Shown here: positions 29,617 to 42,547 of the stretch, one piece after another
How positions within the stretch are numbered: position 1 is the first letter of the stretch
Layout of the letters: each line of letters opens with the position of its first letter
Translations under genes and position numbers: made by a program
Origin: Glandiceps talaboti
Lineage: Eukaryota; Hemichordata; Enteropneusta; Spengelidae
Reading direction: 5' to 3'
DNA length: 64,000 bases
Assembly (NCBI RefSeq): GCF_964340395.1
Contig: NC_135563.1
Location: 9,676,075-9,740,074 of the forward strand
The notes under the pieces: model-generated
What the model saw: the letters and a program-made list of their open reading frames with translations, nothing else
Databases searched by the model: none
What the model was told of the DNA's origin: nothing

Positions 29617-32600
29617 ATGTCGTGGTTAGCTCGCTCTGCGTGTTGCTGTAGCGTAAGTACACGTTTGTCGTTTCATTCATTTTGCAATTGCTATCCAGAG
29701 TTCTGTGTTTTCGAAATAGGAAGGTGTTTCAACATGCATCTATGATAGATTCGTGACAGGATGGAGGATACCGGATATGTGAACTGTGATCAATCATCTT
29801 CAAGCATCATCTTGTTTTCTTAAAATTGCAGCTCCGTGCCGTCAGTCGGGTTGGCGTTGCCTACTCCCCTGTAGCCATACCCAACGTACCCCGTGCAGCG
29901 AGTCTTGCTGCATCACAATGGTCCGAGGCTGCACCAAGCAGATCGCTGAGTACTGGTAGGTGCTAAGGTTTGAAAATGATGCCAGGCAAAATGCTGAATT
30001 TTATCAAAGTTCTTTACCCCCCCACCCCCACCCCCACCCCGTGTTCATTTGGCAAATTAAACATAAAAGGCCTTTCCTATAAATATTACTCGATTTCCTG
30101 CAGTATCGAGTGGGGGCATCTGATAACAATTAGTGAGTGGAGCGGAGATATGTTAACTCCAGAGGCATATCATGATTTACTGGCTTCTAGATTTAAAGAT
30201 TATAAGAACAATATGAAACTAATAATTCACATGAATCAAAGTATTCAATTGTTCATTTCTGCATCAATGAATACACCTCATTCACCGATGATGTCAGTAC
30301 ACAACTGTTGATTTGTTACTCCAATGATGAAGGGGGGGGGGGGGTCATAGTAATTTGAAATTGAATTCTTGTTGTTTTTTATTTTTATAACCATGCACAA
30401 ACTCTTTTCTCTAACACCTTGAAGTTTGAGAAACTTAGGGGATGCATGTAACTTATCATTATGACTTAGTTTGGTAGAAAGGGTGAATGTTTCATTCTCA
30501 TTTTTGGTTGCCCCATTCCTTGTTCATTCAGGTTCACCAATGCTAGCTCCAGACATACAAAAACCTGCCCCAAATTTTGAAGGAATGGCAGTTGTCAATG
30601 GAGAGTTTAAATCTATCAAACTATCAGACTACAAAGGGAAATATTTGGTTTTGTTTTTCTACCCACTGGATTTGTAAGTATGAAATACTTGGATGGTATT
30701 CCCCAATATGTTTCTTCGTTCAGCCAAGGAAAATATGAGTGGCCTAACAAGCCTCGGTCTTTACGAGTCGCTAGACGAGTATAATGACAACCCGTAGCTC
30801 ACGAGTATTTTCCAGCTGAACGAAGGAAAATATTTGAGAATAACATAAGTATACCAGTGCTAGTAATATCGCAAAGAAAAAATCGGGGAAAGTAATGGAA
30901 ATTTGGAATGTTTGACTTATATTTCGAACACAGCAGAACCAGTGATGTAGACACACATTATACATGTTGTGACATAGGACGACCAGAGTAGATATTAAAA
31001 TTTTTGGCGCGAATGTCGTATTTACAACCTAGACAACAAGGAGTACTAATTCAAAAAGCAAATTCTACACAAAAAGTGATGATGACAACCGTTTTGCATT
31101 TTGTGCAGTTTTAATAAAGCTGATGATAATGATTTATCACAAGTCACTACATGTGTATTATATATATACCAATAGTGCCCCCTACTGGTAAATTACTGAC
31201 CATGCGTTGAAACAAAAATGACTAAAGTAATTGTTTTATCTGACGTACATTATAGAAATTAATGCAGATTAATATACCCATAAAGTCATACACAGTACTG
31301 GGTATACAACAGAGTTGATATTTTGTGTATGAAAACAGTATGAAAGGTAAATTTGATTGTTTGCATTGAGGATGAAATCTTTTGTCAAGTTCGTATTGTA
31401 ATGTAAATTTCTGGTTATGTGGCCAATCAATAGGCAGAATGTTATGTCAGTAACTTTACATATATAATGGTTGGACGGTTTATGGTATTTTTAAAATAAC
31501 AATACAGATATAGTGCGTAGTGAAATATTTTAAAACGAATTATTTAATGAATATCCTTTCAGTGAACTAAACAATTTTTAAAAAAAATATTCATTGCATG
31601 TATAAAGTGTGACAAGCTATGTTTATAAATTGTTCATGAAAGTGGAAATATACATTCAAAGATAAAACCTTATTCTGGTATAATGCATGGAAGCAAAATG
31701 TTAGTACATGCCTTATATAAGATTACAGATCGATTCATGTTTTCTGGTATTGTTTAACAGTTGATTGCATAGTGGAGATTTCTTCAACAATTTTCATATA
31801 TATGATCAATTGTCAAAAAGCAAAAATTATATCCTAAAAGGTATCAGATTGTGTCCCTGTAATGAACAGATTTTGTCAAACTGTTTATTTATTTGAACAG
31901 GGAGAGAATGACATCTTCAATGTACATTTACCATGTTTACAGTGGTACTCAACTAGTCTATTCTGGCACCCACTTCTTACAGGAGTTGCCAAACAGCACT
32001 CCTCGTGGCCAAAGTATAAAATCTTTTGTTTTTATCAATTACCACAATGTCCCTTTGGTTCTCCACTGCTAGACTCAAACTACTAGACTGACTCATTCGC
32101 ATTATGCCATTGAAAATCTATAGTCTTTGGTATTTTACATTTCTGATAGTAGATGTCACAGTATTTTGAATGTTCTGTTCCCATACACAGCACATTTGTG
32201 TGTCCAACAGAAATCATTGCATTTAGTGAGCGGGCCAACGAATTCAGGGATTTGGATGCTGAGGTGATCGGTGTCAGTGTGGATTCCCATTTCTCTCATC
32301 TGGCCTGGATTAATACTCCAAGGAAGGTAAATTAATTGTTTTGTAATAATCCACAAAATGAGTGAGATTTGCAATTTTTCAGTCATAGATCTTGGAGAGC
32401 AGACTCTGTGTTCATTCCAGGGTCTGTGTCACTCTTGCATCATCTGAACATGCTTTGGTAATCTGGGGGGGGGGGGGGGGGAGAGAGAAAGGGATGTGAT
32501 GATGTGATGGGCATTTTCCAAATAAACTTGTCGCACATAGTCTTAATATTGTGTACACAATCATTTCAATAACAGTTAATAAATTGTTTGTTTTGTAACA

Positions 32601-34110
32601 GTCAGGTGGTCTTGGAGAGATGGAAATACCACTGCTGTCAGATTTCAACAAACAGATTTCAAAAGACTATGATGTACTGATAGATGCTGGCGTAGCCCTC
32701 AGGTATTAAATTATGTGTTACTATTTATTCCAGTAGAGTACTTAATATACCGTGTTCACATTCTGACATAAACACCATGGCTACAGTGCTTTAAAGCTGA
32801 CATGGTGTAAACATAAGACCCTCCACAGAGGGTCCATGGTGTAAACAAGATACACCAATTCTACTGTGGCATAAACACGTAAAGATTATTTAGCACCGTC
32901 ATTTCAGCATTGTCATAGGTCTCTCACATGCTATTCGTTTCAGGATTCCCACCTTTTCTACCAAATCAAAGTATAGATAGTACCCACAGTGTTTTTGCTG
33001 AGGGCTGGGAACTCTGGTAACAGGAAAGGGAAATCTGATAAAACTGGCATGGTTTCCTGTACATTATACCATAATTTCGTTGAGGAACCAACTTAAAATG
33101 TCAGGGAAATTTTGGTTGATTTTACCTACTTACTGCCCTTAACAAAAACACTGAAAGAAAACATTTTTTGTCATATTTTGTCCTCTAGCTTTGACTGATT
33201 TAAATTAAATTAAAATGATAATGTAATGATAACAAAATAATGATTATGATGATAATAAAATTTATGATATCTCTAATCTCTCTATAGTAAACAAATCCCA
33301 AGGTGCCAACAGTATATAAAGAGATTGTGTACATGTAAGTTATCAAAACATACTATCAAATCTCATGCAACTTTTTTTTTTCCACAGGGGTTTGTTCATT
33401 ATGGACAGGGAAGGAATTGTTAGGCATAAGAGTGTGAATGACTTGCCCGTTGGTCGGTCTGTAGATGAAGTCCTACGTCTTGTCAAAGCTTTCCAATTTG
33501 TTGAGAAACATGGAGAAGTGTGCCCTGCTGGCTGGACACCAGGGGCAGAAACAGTAAGTAGAAATAAACAAGATGGTAATATACACTCCAGGAAATAGAG
33601 ACATATTTATAAACTATGGGTTCTGGAGAGTCATTTCATGATTTTACATTACCTACAATTACTTGTGATTTTATAGAAACATCCAAGTTGATCTTGTGCC
33701 TTTATAGGGTATCTTTGCTATGGGCTATTGCATCATGGGAGTCAGCAGAAATAATATATTGCTTGCACCTGATCCTTTTGAAATAATACAAGAATTTTAG
33801 TGGTTCACCATTTTGTTTTTAAGGAAAAGGACAATCTGTTATTTTCCAACAGAATGGCGGCCATATTGGATTCTAAAATGGTGTAATTTGGTATCATTTT
33901 GACCTCTATTTCAAAAATTTCTCTGGTGACCCCCGATTTTTTTTCTTGATTTTAACTGAAAAATGGGTTGGAGTTGTTTTGCACAAAGTAACAGCAAAAG
34001 TTTAAGATTTTTGTTGTTGACGTGTATACTACATTAAAAACTTTTTTTTTATACTACAGATCAAACCTGATCCAGAGGGTTCCAAAGATTATTTTGAGAA
34101 GGTGAATTGA
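29617..34110 (+). CDS. PRDX3: Mitochondrial typical 2-Cys peroxiredoxin, PRDX3 (7 coding exons, complete)
   Basis: Coding exons: 29617-29652, 29832-29955, 30532-30673, 32191-32326, 32602-32702, 33388-33553 and 34060-34110; total 756 nt, 251 aa plus stop (human PRDX3 256 aa). The enzyme reduces H2O2 and organic peroxides in the mitochondrial matrix and is recycled by thioredoxin 2. The first ~52 residues are Arg/Ala/Ser-rich, with no acidic residue before E43, as in a matrix presequence. The core carries the peroxidatic Cys C105 in FTFVCPTEI, the [18 protein letters not shown] block, the resolving Cys C225 in [12 protein letters not shown], and both eukaryotic hyperoxidation motifs: GGLG at 148-151 and Tyr-Phe at 246-247. 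The presequence and the LAWINTPRK and EVCPAGW contexts favour PRDX3 over cytosolic PRDX1/2. Intron 3 (30674-32190) contains a foldback element from 30696. The start is the first ATG of a short exon ending in a consensus donor. Confidence 0.96.
30696..30990 (-). mobile_element. Foldback repeat family C, copy in PRDX3 intron 3
   Basis: Left ttccccaatatgtttcttcg and right gaacgaaggaaaatatttga are an imperfect inverted pair (30696-30844), followed by a tail with the conserved cggggaaagtaatggaaatt and gcagaaccagtgatgtagac. Read in reverse, this whole layout matches 39530-39793. Confidence 0.75.
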
Positions 34111-34422
34111 AGCAACCGGTGGTTCTGAAGATGACCAATACCCCCCACTGATACAAAATCTGGTGCATTAACATGACAGTTTCAGTTATGCTGCATGGTG
34201 CAAATGTATTGCTATCAATTTTTAGTGCTCAAATGTTTGAATATTTGTTCACTCTCTGTAAATTTGATTTTCGGAATTAAGAAACTATCATATAAATTGG
34301 TGTGTTCTTTGGTATATTCAGTGCACCTAGTGCACCTTTAATCATGGTTGGGATTCAAAAACTGACAGGAGTGTTAATTGGGGATAATGTACAATGTTTA
34401 TCAGATTAGAACTTTGACATGA

Positions 34423-34428
34423 AATAAA
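34423..34428 (+). terminator. Likely polyadenylation signal of PRDX3
   Basis: AATAAA 313 nt after the PRDX3 stop. A second AATAAA lies about 40 nt further on. The 3' UTR is therefore probably 34111 to about 34445-34490. Confidence 0.5.
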
Positions 34429-34566
34429 CTTGGAAGTGTATGGACTGTATTTCCTGAAACCAGCAAAATAAAACAATGGTGTCATTTCAAGAAATTAATG
34501 TCACATGCATTTATAGAACACAGCGTTGTGAAAGATTATGACAGTAGCATTTGCAGTATTGGTTTG

Positions 34567-34950
34567 ATTACATTTTACTCCCGAATATTTTTCTTCGTTC
34601 GGCTGAGACAGATTCAAGTGACAAAAGTCTCATGTCATGTCATGACTTATCTTCCAGTGGTCTGTAAGGTACACCATGACGGGGCGCCCTCACACATCAG
34701 TCAACCCGTGTCATAGATAGATCAGGCCTGTGAGGGCGGTGCAACATGACGTAGCGTACAGTCTAATCTTCCAGCTGAATGATGAAAAATATTGGCGAGT
34801 TATAACATGCACAAGCTTAATTTTAGAAACAATGGAGAAAAAACAATGATGTGATGGAAAGTTTGACACCTACTGATAATTCCATTATAAGCACAGAAAC
34901 AACAACATAGACTAGACACACACTGTCGTGATATAGCAAGACAGGGTATA
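34567..34950 (-). mobile_element. Foldback repeat family C, diverged copy just after PRDX3
   Basis: cgaatatttttcttcgttcg on the left and gatgaaaaatattggcgag on the right are the inverted pair; the tail carries tagactagacacacactgtc. More diverged than the copies at 30696 and 39530. Confidence 0.6.
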
Positions 34951-35994
34951 AATTCTATATTTTTTGTTTTAATGGCCACCATTTTATGCATGGTATAATA
35001 GGCCAGTATTGTTTGCTATATATATAGTAATGTTCAAAACACAGGCTAGTCAGTTTTGCTGTGCAAGTATTTTCACATTTTTGAAGCCAATAAATCATTG
35101 TATAACAAGAGTTTGTATGACAAGGATGTCCATTTATGTGTTTTTAGAAGTATAATGTTTGCACTTCTGAATATAGGTTAGGAGTATAAAGAGTGAATGT
35201 GTGAATGAATGACTGTCTATGTGAATGTATGTGTATGTACATTTGTATAATATGTATGTGTATTCATGTGTATGTACATGTGTGTATGTCTGTTTTCATA
35301 GGATCGCACCTTTCTCTTCATTTGTACATGATATGTACATTTGCAGACACTAGTGACAGGAAACAAATGAATTATTAATGCCACTGAAGCAGAACTGTTT
35401 GCATTGAAATTATTTCCTGTTTAATATTGTTACTATAATAATTATGGAGTGATTAGTCAAGTGTGTAGTTGTTACTGCCAATTTCATATTAATAGAGATT
35501 TTGTTACAGAATGGCCCATCCTTTCTGGCGTGTGAAAATAACCAGGCTCATTGAAGTTCAGGACGAGTAATGTCCAAGTGTTTTCTTGCACACAGCCTGC
35601 AAACTCAGGAATTCAAAAGTGGTATTTTGGATACCATACATAGAAGCTGATTGGCTGAATAAGTCATGTGATGCCTTTATTATACACATGGTGCATAGAT
35701 TATGTTGATTGTGCTAAGTTTAACTGCATGTGCTAATTTTATGCTGATTTTTCTTCACATAATGAGGTGTGGTCAAAAATAACTATATTTGAATTACTGA
35801 GTTGTATGTGTATAGAGAACACTTGCAGGTTGGGCTCTACAGCCTTCTCCAGAGCCTACTATACCGTGAATACTACACAGTTTAGTTTCTACTGTACAAC
35901 TCTAACACACATGCACCCACTCTAATACAAGCAACCACTTGACCGCAGTACTGAACACCACTACTGTGTAGACTGTAAGGTAAATAGCTGTATT

Positions 35995-36385
35995 GTTCCG
36001 CCCTATCAGTGAGTGATACAACCAGTGACAGGCAAGCATTTATAAGGCAGACATTACAAACTAAGAAAGTAAACAACTGAATTGGATTTAATGACATTTA
36101 GCACGTTAGAACTACAGAAACATGTATGGTTTGATAAGAACAGTTTTATGGTGTACATACGTGTACATAAAATGCCAGAACTTGAAATTCGTCTGTGACT
36201 GAGCAGTTGTGTAAAGAGGCCACAACTGTTCGTATAAAATGAGGGAATGTAATACAAGTCTCTGTACTTCAAACATGCAATGTCAAGTGTTATTAATCCA
36301 ATTCATTTGTTTACTTTCCTGTTTGTAACAAGTTCCACTTGTAAAAGCTTGTTTGTCACTGGTTGTAGCTGATAGTGTGGCACGA
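35995..36385. mobile_element. MITE family D (about 390 bp, arms about 90 bp)
   Basis: Left arm runs ccctatcag ... acaaccagtgaca ... cattacaaac ... gaaagtaaacaactgaattg; the right arm, reverse-complemented, gives cactatcag, acaaccagtgaca, gttacaaac and gaaagtaaacaaatgaattg in the same order. No coding capacity. One arm of a relative is at 19120-19215. Confidence 0.8.
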
Positions 36386-36952
36386 ATGTCGCCTTCCAGA
36401 TTTACTGCTACTCAAATATGCTAATAATAGAAGACTATCTTGCAACATTGTATTTATCAAGTTTATTACAACATATCAACGCAATATAGTGTGTTTAAAA
36501 AGACTACAGAATAATTCTCCATTTTTATCTATACAGTATCAACATACAGCTGTGCGGCATTCTTGAGCAACGAAGGCACGTCACGGAAGTGCTGGAATGT
36601 CATAGAAAAGCAAAACATTATAACACATAAACTGTGGCTAATATCCCCTTTTACAAATCACATTCACTTGGAAATAACAGTTTCAACTCTAAACAGTCTG
36701 CAGACACCAGCGAACACTTACAAATTTGATATACAGCACACACAACGATCTCAGTCTACAGAAATGAATATTTACACAAGGAACCTCTCGAAAGGACCTC
36801 ACAACTAAAAGATGAAACCACATACTGTACAAACGTCTTCCATTTTATATGAATTTTACAAGTGAAATATGGATATAAATGCTAGATATGTTCTACATAT
36901 CTAAATGTCGTGTAATGTGACATTTTCAATTCTCACGCCATGTATTAATGGA

Positions 36953-37165
36953 AGTATGTATGTGTGCGTGTGTGCACTTATGTATGTATGTATGTATGTA
37001 TGTATGAACTGTATGTGTATGTGTGTGTACTTATGTATATGTACTGTATGTATGTATGTATGTATGTGTGTATGTATGTATGTGTGTATGTATGTATGTA
37101 CTGTATGTACTGTATGTATGTATGTATGTACTGTGTGTGTGTGTGTGTATGTGTGTGTGTGTGCA
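36953..37165. repeat. (TGTA)n / (TG)n microsatellite
   Basis: TATG tetranucleotides with scattered TG runs and tactg interruptions. All Tyr-Val-Cys-Met frames here are simple-repeat translation. Confidence 0.95.
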
Positions 37166-37771
37166 TATATACGGTATATATACTAGTATGTACACGTCTA
37201 TTGACATACAAACATAGGTTGGAATGTTCCAGAAGTTTTGCACAAGCAAAGGCACAATCACCATTTCACTACTAAATTACATACATAACACAGTGCCCTC
37301 TAGTGGCAATGATCACCACTTCGTCACACCTTGCATAATTAATTAAGGACGGATGATTTTTTTAAAAATAATTTGCACTGACGGATATTACAGTGTATAA
37401 TCCAGCACTAGAAAATATGTATTATAACTGATGACAGTTCAATTGTGTGTTCATGCACACAGTGGAGTAGCTGTTGTTATTTGAATAATTCACATGTTAA
37501 AAGTACTGTGTGCAAAATCTGATGTTGAAAAACAAAATTACCATAAACTTTGGAGAAAAATTGACATAATTTCAAATTCCAACTCTCTTATTTCTAATCA
37601 TAATTCACACCATTATAATTATCGATATGTAATTGGCCAGACCAAACAATTAATTGTGCGAATATGTATCAATTCTTGTGTCACTGCCATGCTACGTATG
37701 CGATTGTCTTGTATATTTCAAAGATGTCCATTTCTGGTAATTACATACATTATCACATGATTAATTCTTCC

Positions 37772-37920
37772 TTACAATTCTCACATCGTTGTAAACCACA
37801 GCCTCTTTCACGATACCACAAACCAGAGCGTAATTTTTCTTCTGTGACACATTGATAAATCAAGCGTCTTGGATGGTATCGTGAAAGAGGCTGTAGTTTA
37901 CGATGATGTGAGAATTGTAA
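37772..37920. repeat. Hairpin-forming inverted repeat, 47-bp arms, 55-nt loop
   Basis: Left arm 37772-37818 and right arm 37874-37920 pair at 44 of 47 positions (ttacaattctcacatc against gatgtgagaattgtaa, and cctctttcacgatacca against tggtatcgtgaaagagg). Confidence 0.93.
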
Positions 37921-38537
37921 CAGCATTATACCTCATACTAGATGGCCAAAATAGAAAAAAAGAGCAACTTCCATGCAGCTATACTAATGCATGTGGAATG
38001 GAAGTCATGCATGACATCAACCTAGAAACAAAACGGTTGCCATTTTGTTTACACACCTCAATGGTAAAACTCAAGAATTAAACCTGACAATGTACTATAA
38101 AAATGCATTTTCTAACCATATTCTGGTTTTACATAAATATCACACAAATGTCTGATTTCATGGTTATTTACACCATTCTAAATTCTAAAAATAATCATAA
38201 AAGACACGCAGAAATATACATCCCAAAACTAAAATTATGAATTCTTATTTTCATATAAGTATAATTAATGGTTAAACCATGGTAAATTTTAATTTCATCT
38301 ATTAAACAACCATTTTATTACTCTCATCTATTTGATACCAACATTTCTGATATGTATATATTTTTCTCCCTGTATTTCCTAACTGAACATGCATAAAATA
38401 CACACATTAAATCTCCAAGTAATGTTATACCCTGAACACATATACGAAACCATAAAAGTTGTCAAGATAACACATAATGAACTTGTTGAACTCAATGTGC
38501 ATAATATTGAGTTGACATTTACAATGAACACAATTGT

Positions 38538-38716
38538 AATGACTTGGTTTCTGTAACTCTATGTAATTACACCCTAAATATAGGGTGTCTGGCTTTAATG
38601 ACTTGGTTTCTGTAACTCTATGTAATTACACCCTAAATACAGGGTGTCTGGCTTTTAATGACTTGGTTTCTGTAAATCTACATAATTACACCCTATATAT
38701 AGGGTCGTCAGGCTTA
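38538..38716. repeat. 59-60 bp tandem repeat, 3 copies
   Basis: aatgacttggtttctgtaa restarts at 38538, 38597 and 38657; each unit ends with the small palindrome-like accctaaatatagggt. Confidence 0.92.
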
Positions 38717-39529
38717 ACTGAAGTATATATCCAAAAAGTTGTCCCTCAACATTGTTTTAGCTACTGAGTAAAGGCTCTGCATATCGACATACAGCTTATA
38801 ATTTCTCAAGAACACAAGTGTTCATTTCATTGCACTGATTGACCAGAACCCCCCCTCCCCCCCAAAAAAAATGCATCAGCTATATTGTTGCTTGAGTCTT
38901 ACATCATTGAGACCTTATATATTATAAGGATCTGTATTTACACCATTCTGTGTTTTGATGTATTCAAAATGGTTGCCACTAGATTTTGTCATTTCATTGG
39001 ACTTTTGGATAAGTCATCTTAACTGCAATGCCAAACACATACATTATCCATCATTATGTACTAAAATACAGTCCTATAGGAGAAGAATCAGGAACTGCAA
39101 GGGCTGGCTGACCAAAAGTTTAATTGGTATAAGGCTCAGATTAAATCTCATATATTCATGTGCGGGTGTTGCAGGAACCCGTCTATGCAGATCCTGGTGT
39201 ATCTGCATACACTGGAGCAGGTTTCCGTTTCATGTTCTCCCAATGCCTTAACGCACAATAAACATAACAATTTCTCTTACGGAAAACATCATTATTAAGT
39301 TGGGAGAACACTGTATAGTCTGACATGACACTCTATACCCGTCACACAGTATTATTATAGATGGAACAAAAAGGTTAAAAACATACAGTCAGAAAAGTGC
39401 TTTGTCATGCTGGTGAACTGTGGTTACCATATCATTCAAGACTCGAGGATTATGTAAATGCAGAGACAAGATTTCAGAAACCAAACTAAAACATTCATCA
39501 CTCATGTCAAAAATTGACAGTCTATTTAA

Positions 39530-39793
39530 TACATCACAAAAATGTGTGTCTATGTCACTGGTTCGAAATAAGAGTCAAAATGAGCAAAATTGCCATTACT
39601 TTCCCCGATTTTTCTTTGATATTACTGGTGCTGGTACAATTATGTTATTCTCCAATATTTTTCTCCATTCAGCTGGAAACTACATGTGACCTATTAATGG
39701 GTTATGTCACTATTTGTCTAGTAGTGAGACAAGCCACCTAAGGTCACTCGTATTTTCCGAGCAGAACGAAGAAAAATATTGGGGAATAACATT
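39530..39793 (+). mobile_element. Foldback repeat family C, copy
   Basis: Tail with gtctatgtcactggttcgaa and tgccattactttccccgatt, then tccaatatttttctccattc and its inverted partner acgaagaaaaatattgggga, ending in aataacat. Confidence 0.75.
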
Positions 39794-40639
39794 TAATTAT
39801 ATATAAACACATAAAAATATGATAACTGATATGATATATTTCACAGGAGACTTAAATATTAGGCTTCTGATGCCCTCCTGAAGCCCTCCTGACGCCCGTA
39901 AATTAGCCATCATGATTGGTAATGGCAATGATATGTCTTGACAATAATGATTGCACAAAGGAACTTTTCTATTGCAACTACATGTATCATTTGTTGAAAC
40001 TGTAAATATTGTAATCACATAAAAAAAAACACTCAAATCTTTTTTACTTTTTCTCTATTCTGTTTTTTTTTTAATATATCATTTTCATGATTTTTAATGG
40101 CTTTATTAATGAATAACACTGCACCTAACCAACCTGCACGTTGTCGGTCAAAACCTCACTGCTGCAAATTTCAGCTGGGGAAAATTTGAACCATCACTGG
40201 CTATATACTCATTACTTTTCTTAACACTATTTCATATTTTAAACCTGTGACCTCCACTGTTAATATAACATACATACATCATACATGTATACACAAATTT
40301 CTTTTACACAAAGAGACTCAGTCAGAACTGATAAGGTCAAAAACGTTCAATAGCTTGTTGCTCCATGGTTGATCATGGCTGCCAAGCAAAGCAAACAAAG
40401 GGTTAGATTATCGTCTTTCTATTGTACACATTTGGCAAGGCTTTCATTCACAGACCTCAACAAGTACCACCTTAGTCTGCATTTGCTAAATTGGTCTGTA
40501 ATGTACCAACAATTTATGATCATCATTGTTTATTGGCACCTTTCATCAATGCAAATCAATATTGAGCCTTTCATAGTCATAATATAGTGTCAGTTGTAAA
40601 TTACATCACAAATCTGGCTAGATGGTATGTAACTTACTT

Positions 40640-40920
40640 CCTGTGGAGGGGGGTAGGGGTGAGGGTGGGGTTACTCTCCAAAGCATGAAGACATGATATT
40701 TGATGTTTTCAATCCCATGATAAGGGAATTTTCGGATGAAAACTTGACCCACGTTTCACGTTTTTTTTTCATGAAAAAAAAATGACTTACTTTGGGCACA
40801 TACCTGTACCCCTATACCTTAATGGGACTACCAAATTCAGGGTCAAAGCCCCATCCCATCAAATGTTGAAAGGTATATGCTATAAACACCCACCCCCTCA
40901 AAAGTCGAAAGGTAGGCTAC
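40640..40920. repeat. Degenerate GGGGTTACTC-type repeat
   Basis: gagggtggggttactctcc on the left and accccctcaaaag-type sequence on the right; a similar gagggtgggggttactccca is at about 22428. Looks like decayed MITE ends. Confidence 0.4.
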
Positions 40921-42067
40921 AAAAAGTGCATTCTACAAATTCCATTCACTATTGCTCCTCTCATCCCCATTCAATGTGTCAATCAAATGACAGACATAAC
41001 ATCTGGAACAGTAAGTACACTTAGACAAAACCAACAACATAGTCATGATAATTACTAAGTAAACATTAAGTATGACCACACACACATACACACACAAATT
41101 GTTTTAACTTTCCCATCTAAACCTCTGAAATGTCTGACGATGTGCAATAATTTCCTTAATGGGATCGTGTGAAATGGCCGGAATTGACTCTCTAGTCTCT
41201 GACCACTTGGAATCACCTGCAGATCAACGTGTAATGGTTCTCTTTGTGAAATGGATGGATTCAGTTGTTTAGCAATTATGATGTAACAAGAGGGCAGAAT
41301 GACCCAGTGAAATATCACATCACAGCTACATGATGACTGCATGATAATCAGATGGTGCTAGCTGACAATCGTAAACAGCATTAATTGCTGTGATTTGCTG
41401 GGAACTATCCATAAAGGCTATTCAACAGTGCACAAGGTTATAAGAACCCCAGGGGTTAGACTGTAGTCCTCACAATAAGGCTTATAAAACACCTAAAAAC
41501 ATACACAGTAAAATATTACTGATGTTCCGATGCACATGCAGTTCTTCAAAAGCCAGTCAGATATCCCGAGACATTTTGAGCTTAATCCTTGCTTCTTCTT
41601 AGCTGCTCTGCCATTGGTGCCAATTGTCCCAATTCAAAGCTTGCCATTTTTTTTTTCTGCTGTAGGTACAATCTGACCTGTACATACAAAAATAGAGAAC
41701 AAAAGGTAAAGTTTTTATTGTTATAGGCCCAACAAAGATGCCTACAAGCTAGCATATGATTAGAATAAACCTAGGTAGAAAAGAATAGAAACTTGGATGC
41801 TGTATTTTGGATTGTGCTAAACAAGTACAATGCACTCAATAACTTGTAACAAAAGTGGCAGCTTGTACCACACACAAGATGACAACTTCTAATTATAAAA
41901 TTGAAAGTACAAACTTGTAGCTAATATTTTCAAAATGACTGCAGTGTATGTGTCAGTTTTATATTGGTAGTATATGTACATGTACGTCATAACCATCTGT
42001 TTGATTTTCAGTACAACACCTGCAAAACTTTCATCACAATCCAAACTCTTGTTAGGAGTCTGCATTA

Positions 42068-42547
42068 CCAATCTGATTAAAATCCGATGTAGTGTACATG
42101 TCACGATTTCTTTTTGGCTGTTACGTTTACTGTTACTTGTTCTTTTGCAAGCACTTGTTACACACATCTGACACTACACCATCGGTTTTCCTGAACCCAA
42201 TCTCGTACTCATGAGTAGCCAACCAGAGTCCGCCTTATAATATATACACCCAACATTCAAAATTGAAAAAAAAAGAGACCCACCAAACAATAATGACAAC
42301 ATTGTTGTCTGCACTCCAAGCTCGAGCTTTTTTTTTGAACAGAGTGCTCTGTATGTATGTTTTGGCATATTATTACACATATTCATTGAGTAAATTCACT
42401 CCGCGCGGCTCGGGAAAACATACGGGTCGGGTATTGTGTCTGTCAAATGTATGTAACGAGCACTCACAAAACAACAAATGACAGTAAACGTAACAGCCAA
42501 AAAAGAAATTGCGACATGTACACTACATTGGATTTTAATCAGGTTGG
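42068..42547. mobile_element. Foldback MITE, GATTAAAATC family, long member (480 bp, arms about 110 bp)
   Basis: Left arm CCAATCTGATTAAAATCCGA continues through tgtagtgtacatgtc and ggctgttacgtttactgt; the right arm mirrors this as acagtaaacgtaacagcc, gacatgtacactaca and TTTTAATCAGGTTGG. Arms are roughly 85% identical by eye. The tips match 17005-17141 and 60599; the body does not. Confidence 0.87.

Noticed and set aside
39232-39307. Inverted tgttctcccaa / ttgggagaaca pair
   Set aside because: Only 11-bp arms about 55 nt apart in AT-rich DNA; weak compared with the hairpins reported.
41055-41342. 95-codon minus-strand frame
   Set aside because: No recognisable motif, no splice context and no start context; left unannotated.
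41579-41670. Minus-strand exon-like stretch ending LRRSKD stop after an acceptor
   Set aside because: Short, no partner exons and a poly-A run at its start; not distinguishable from chance.
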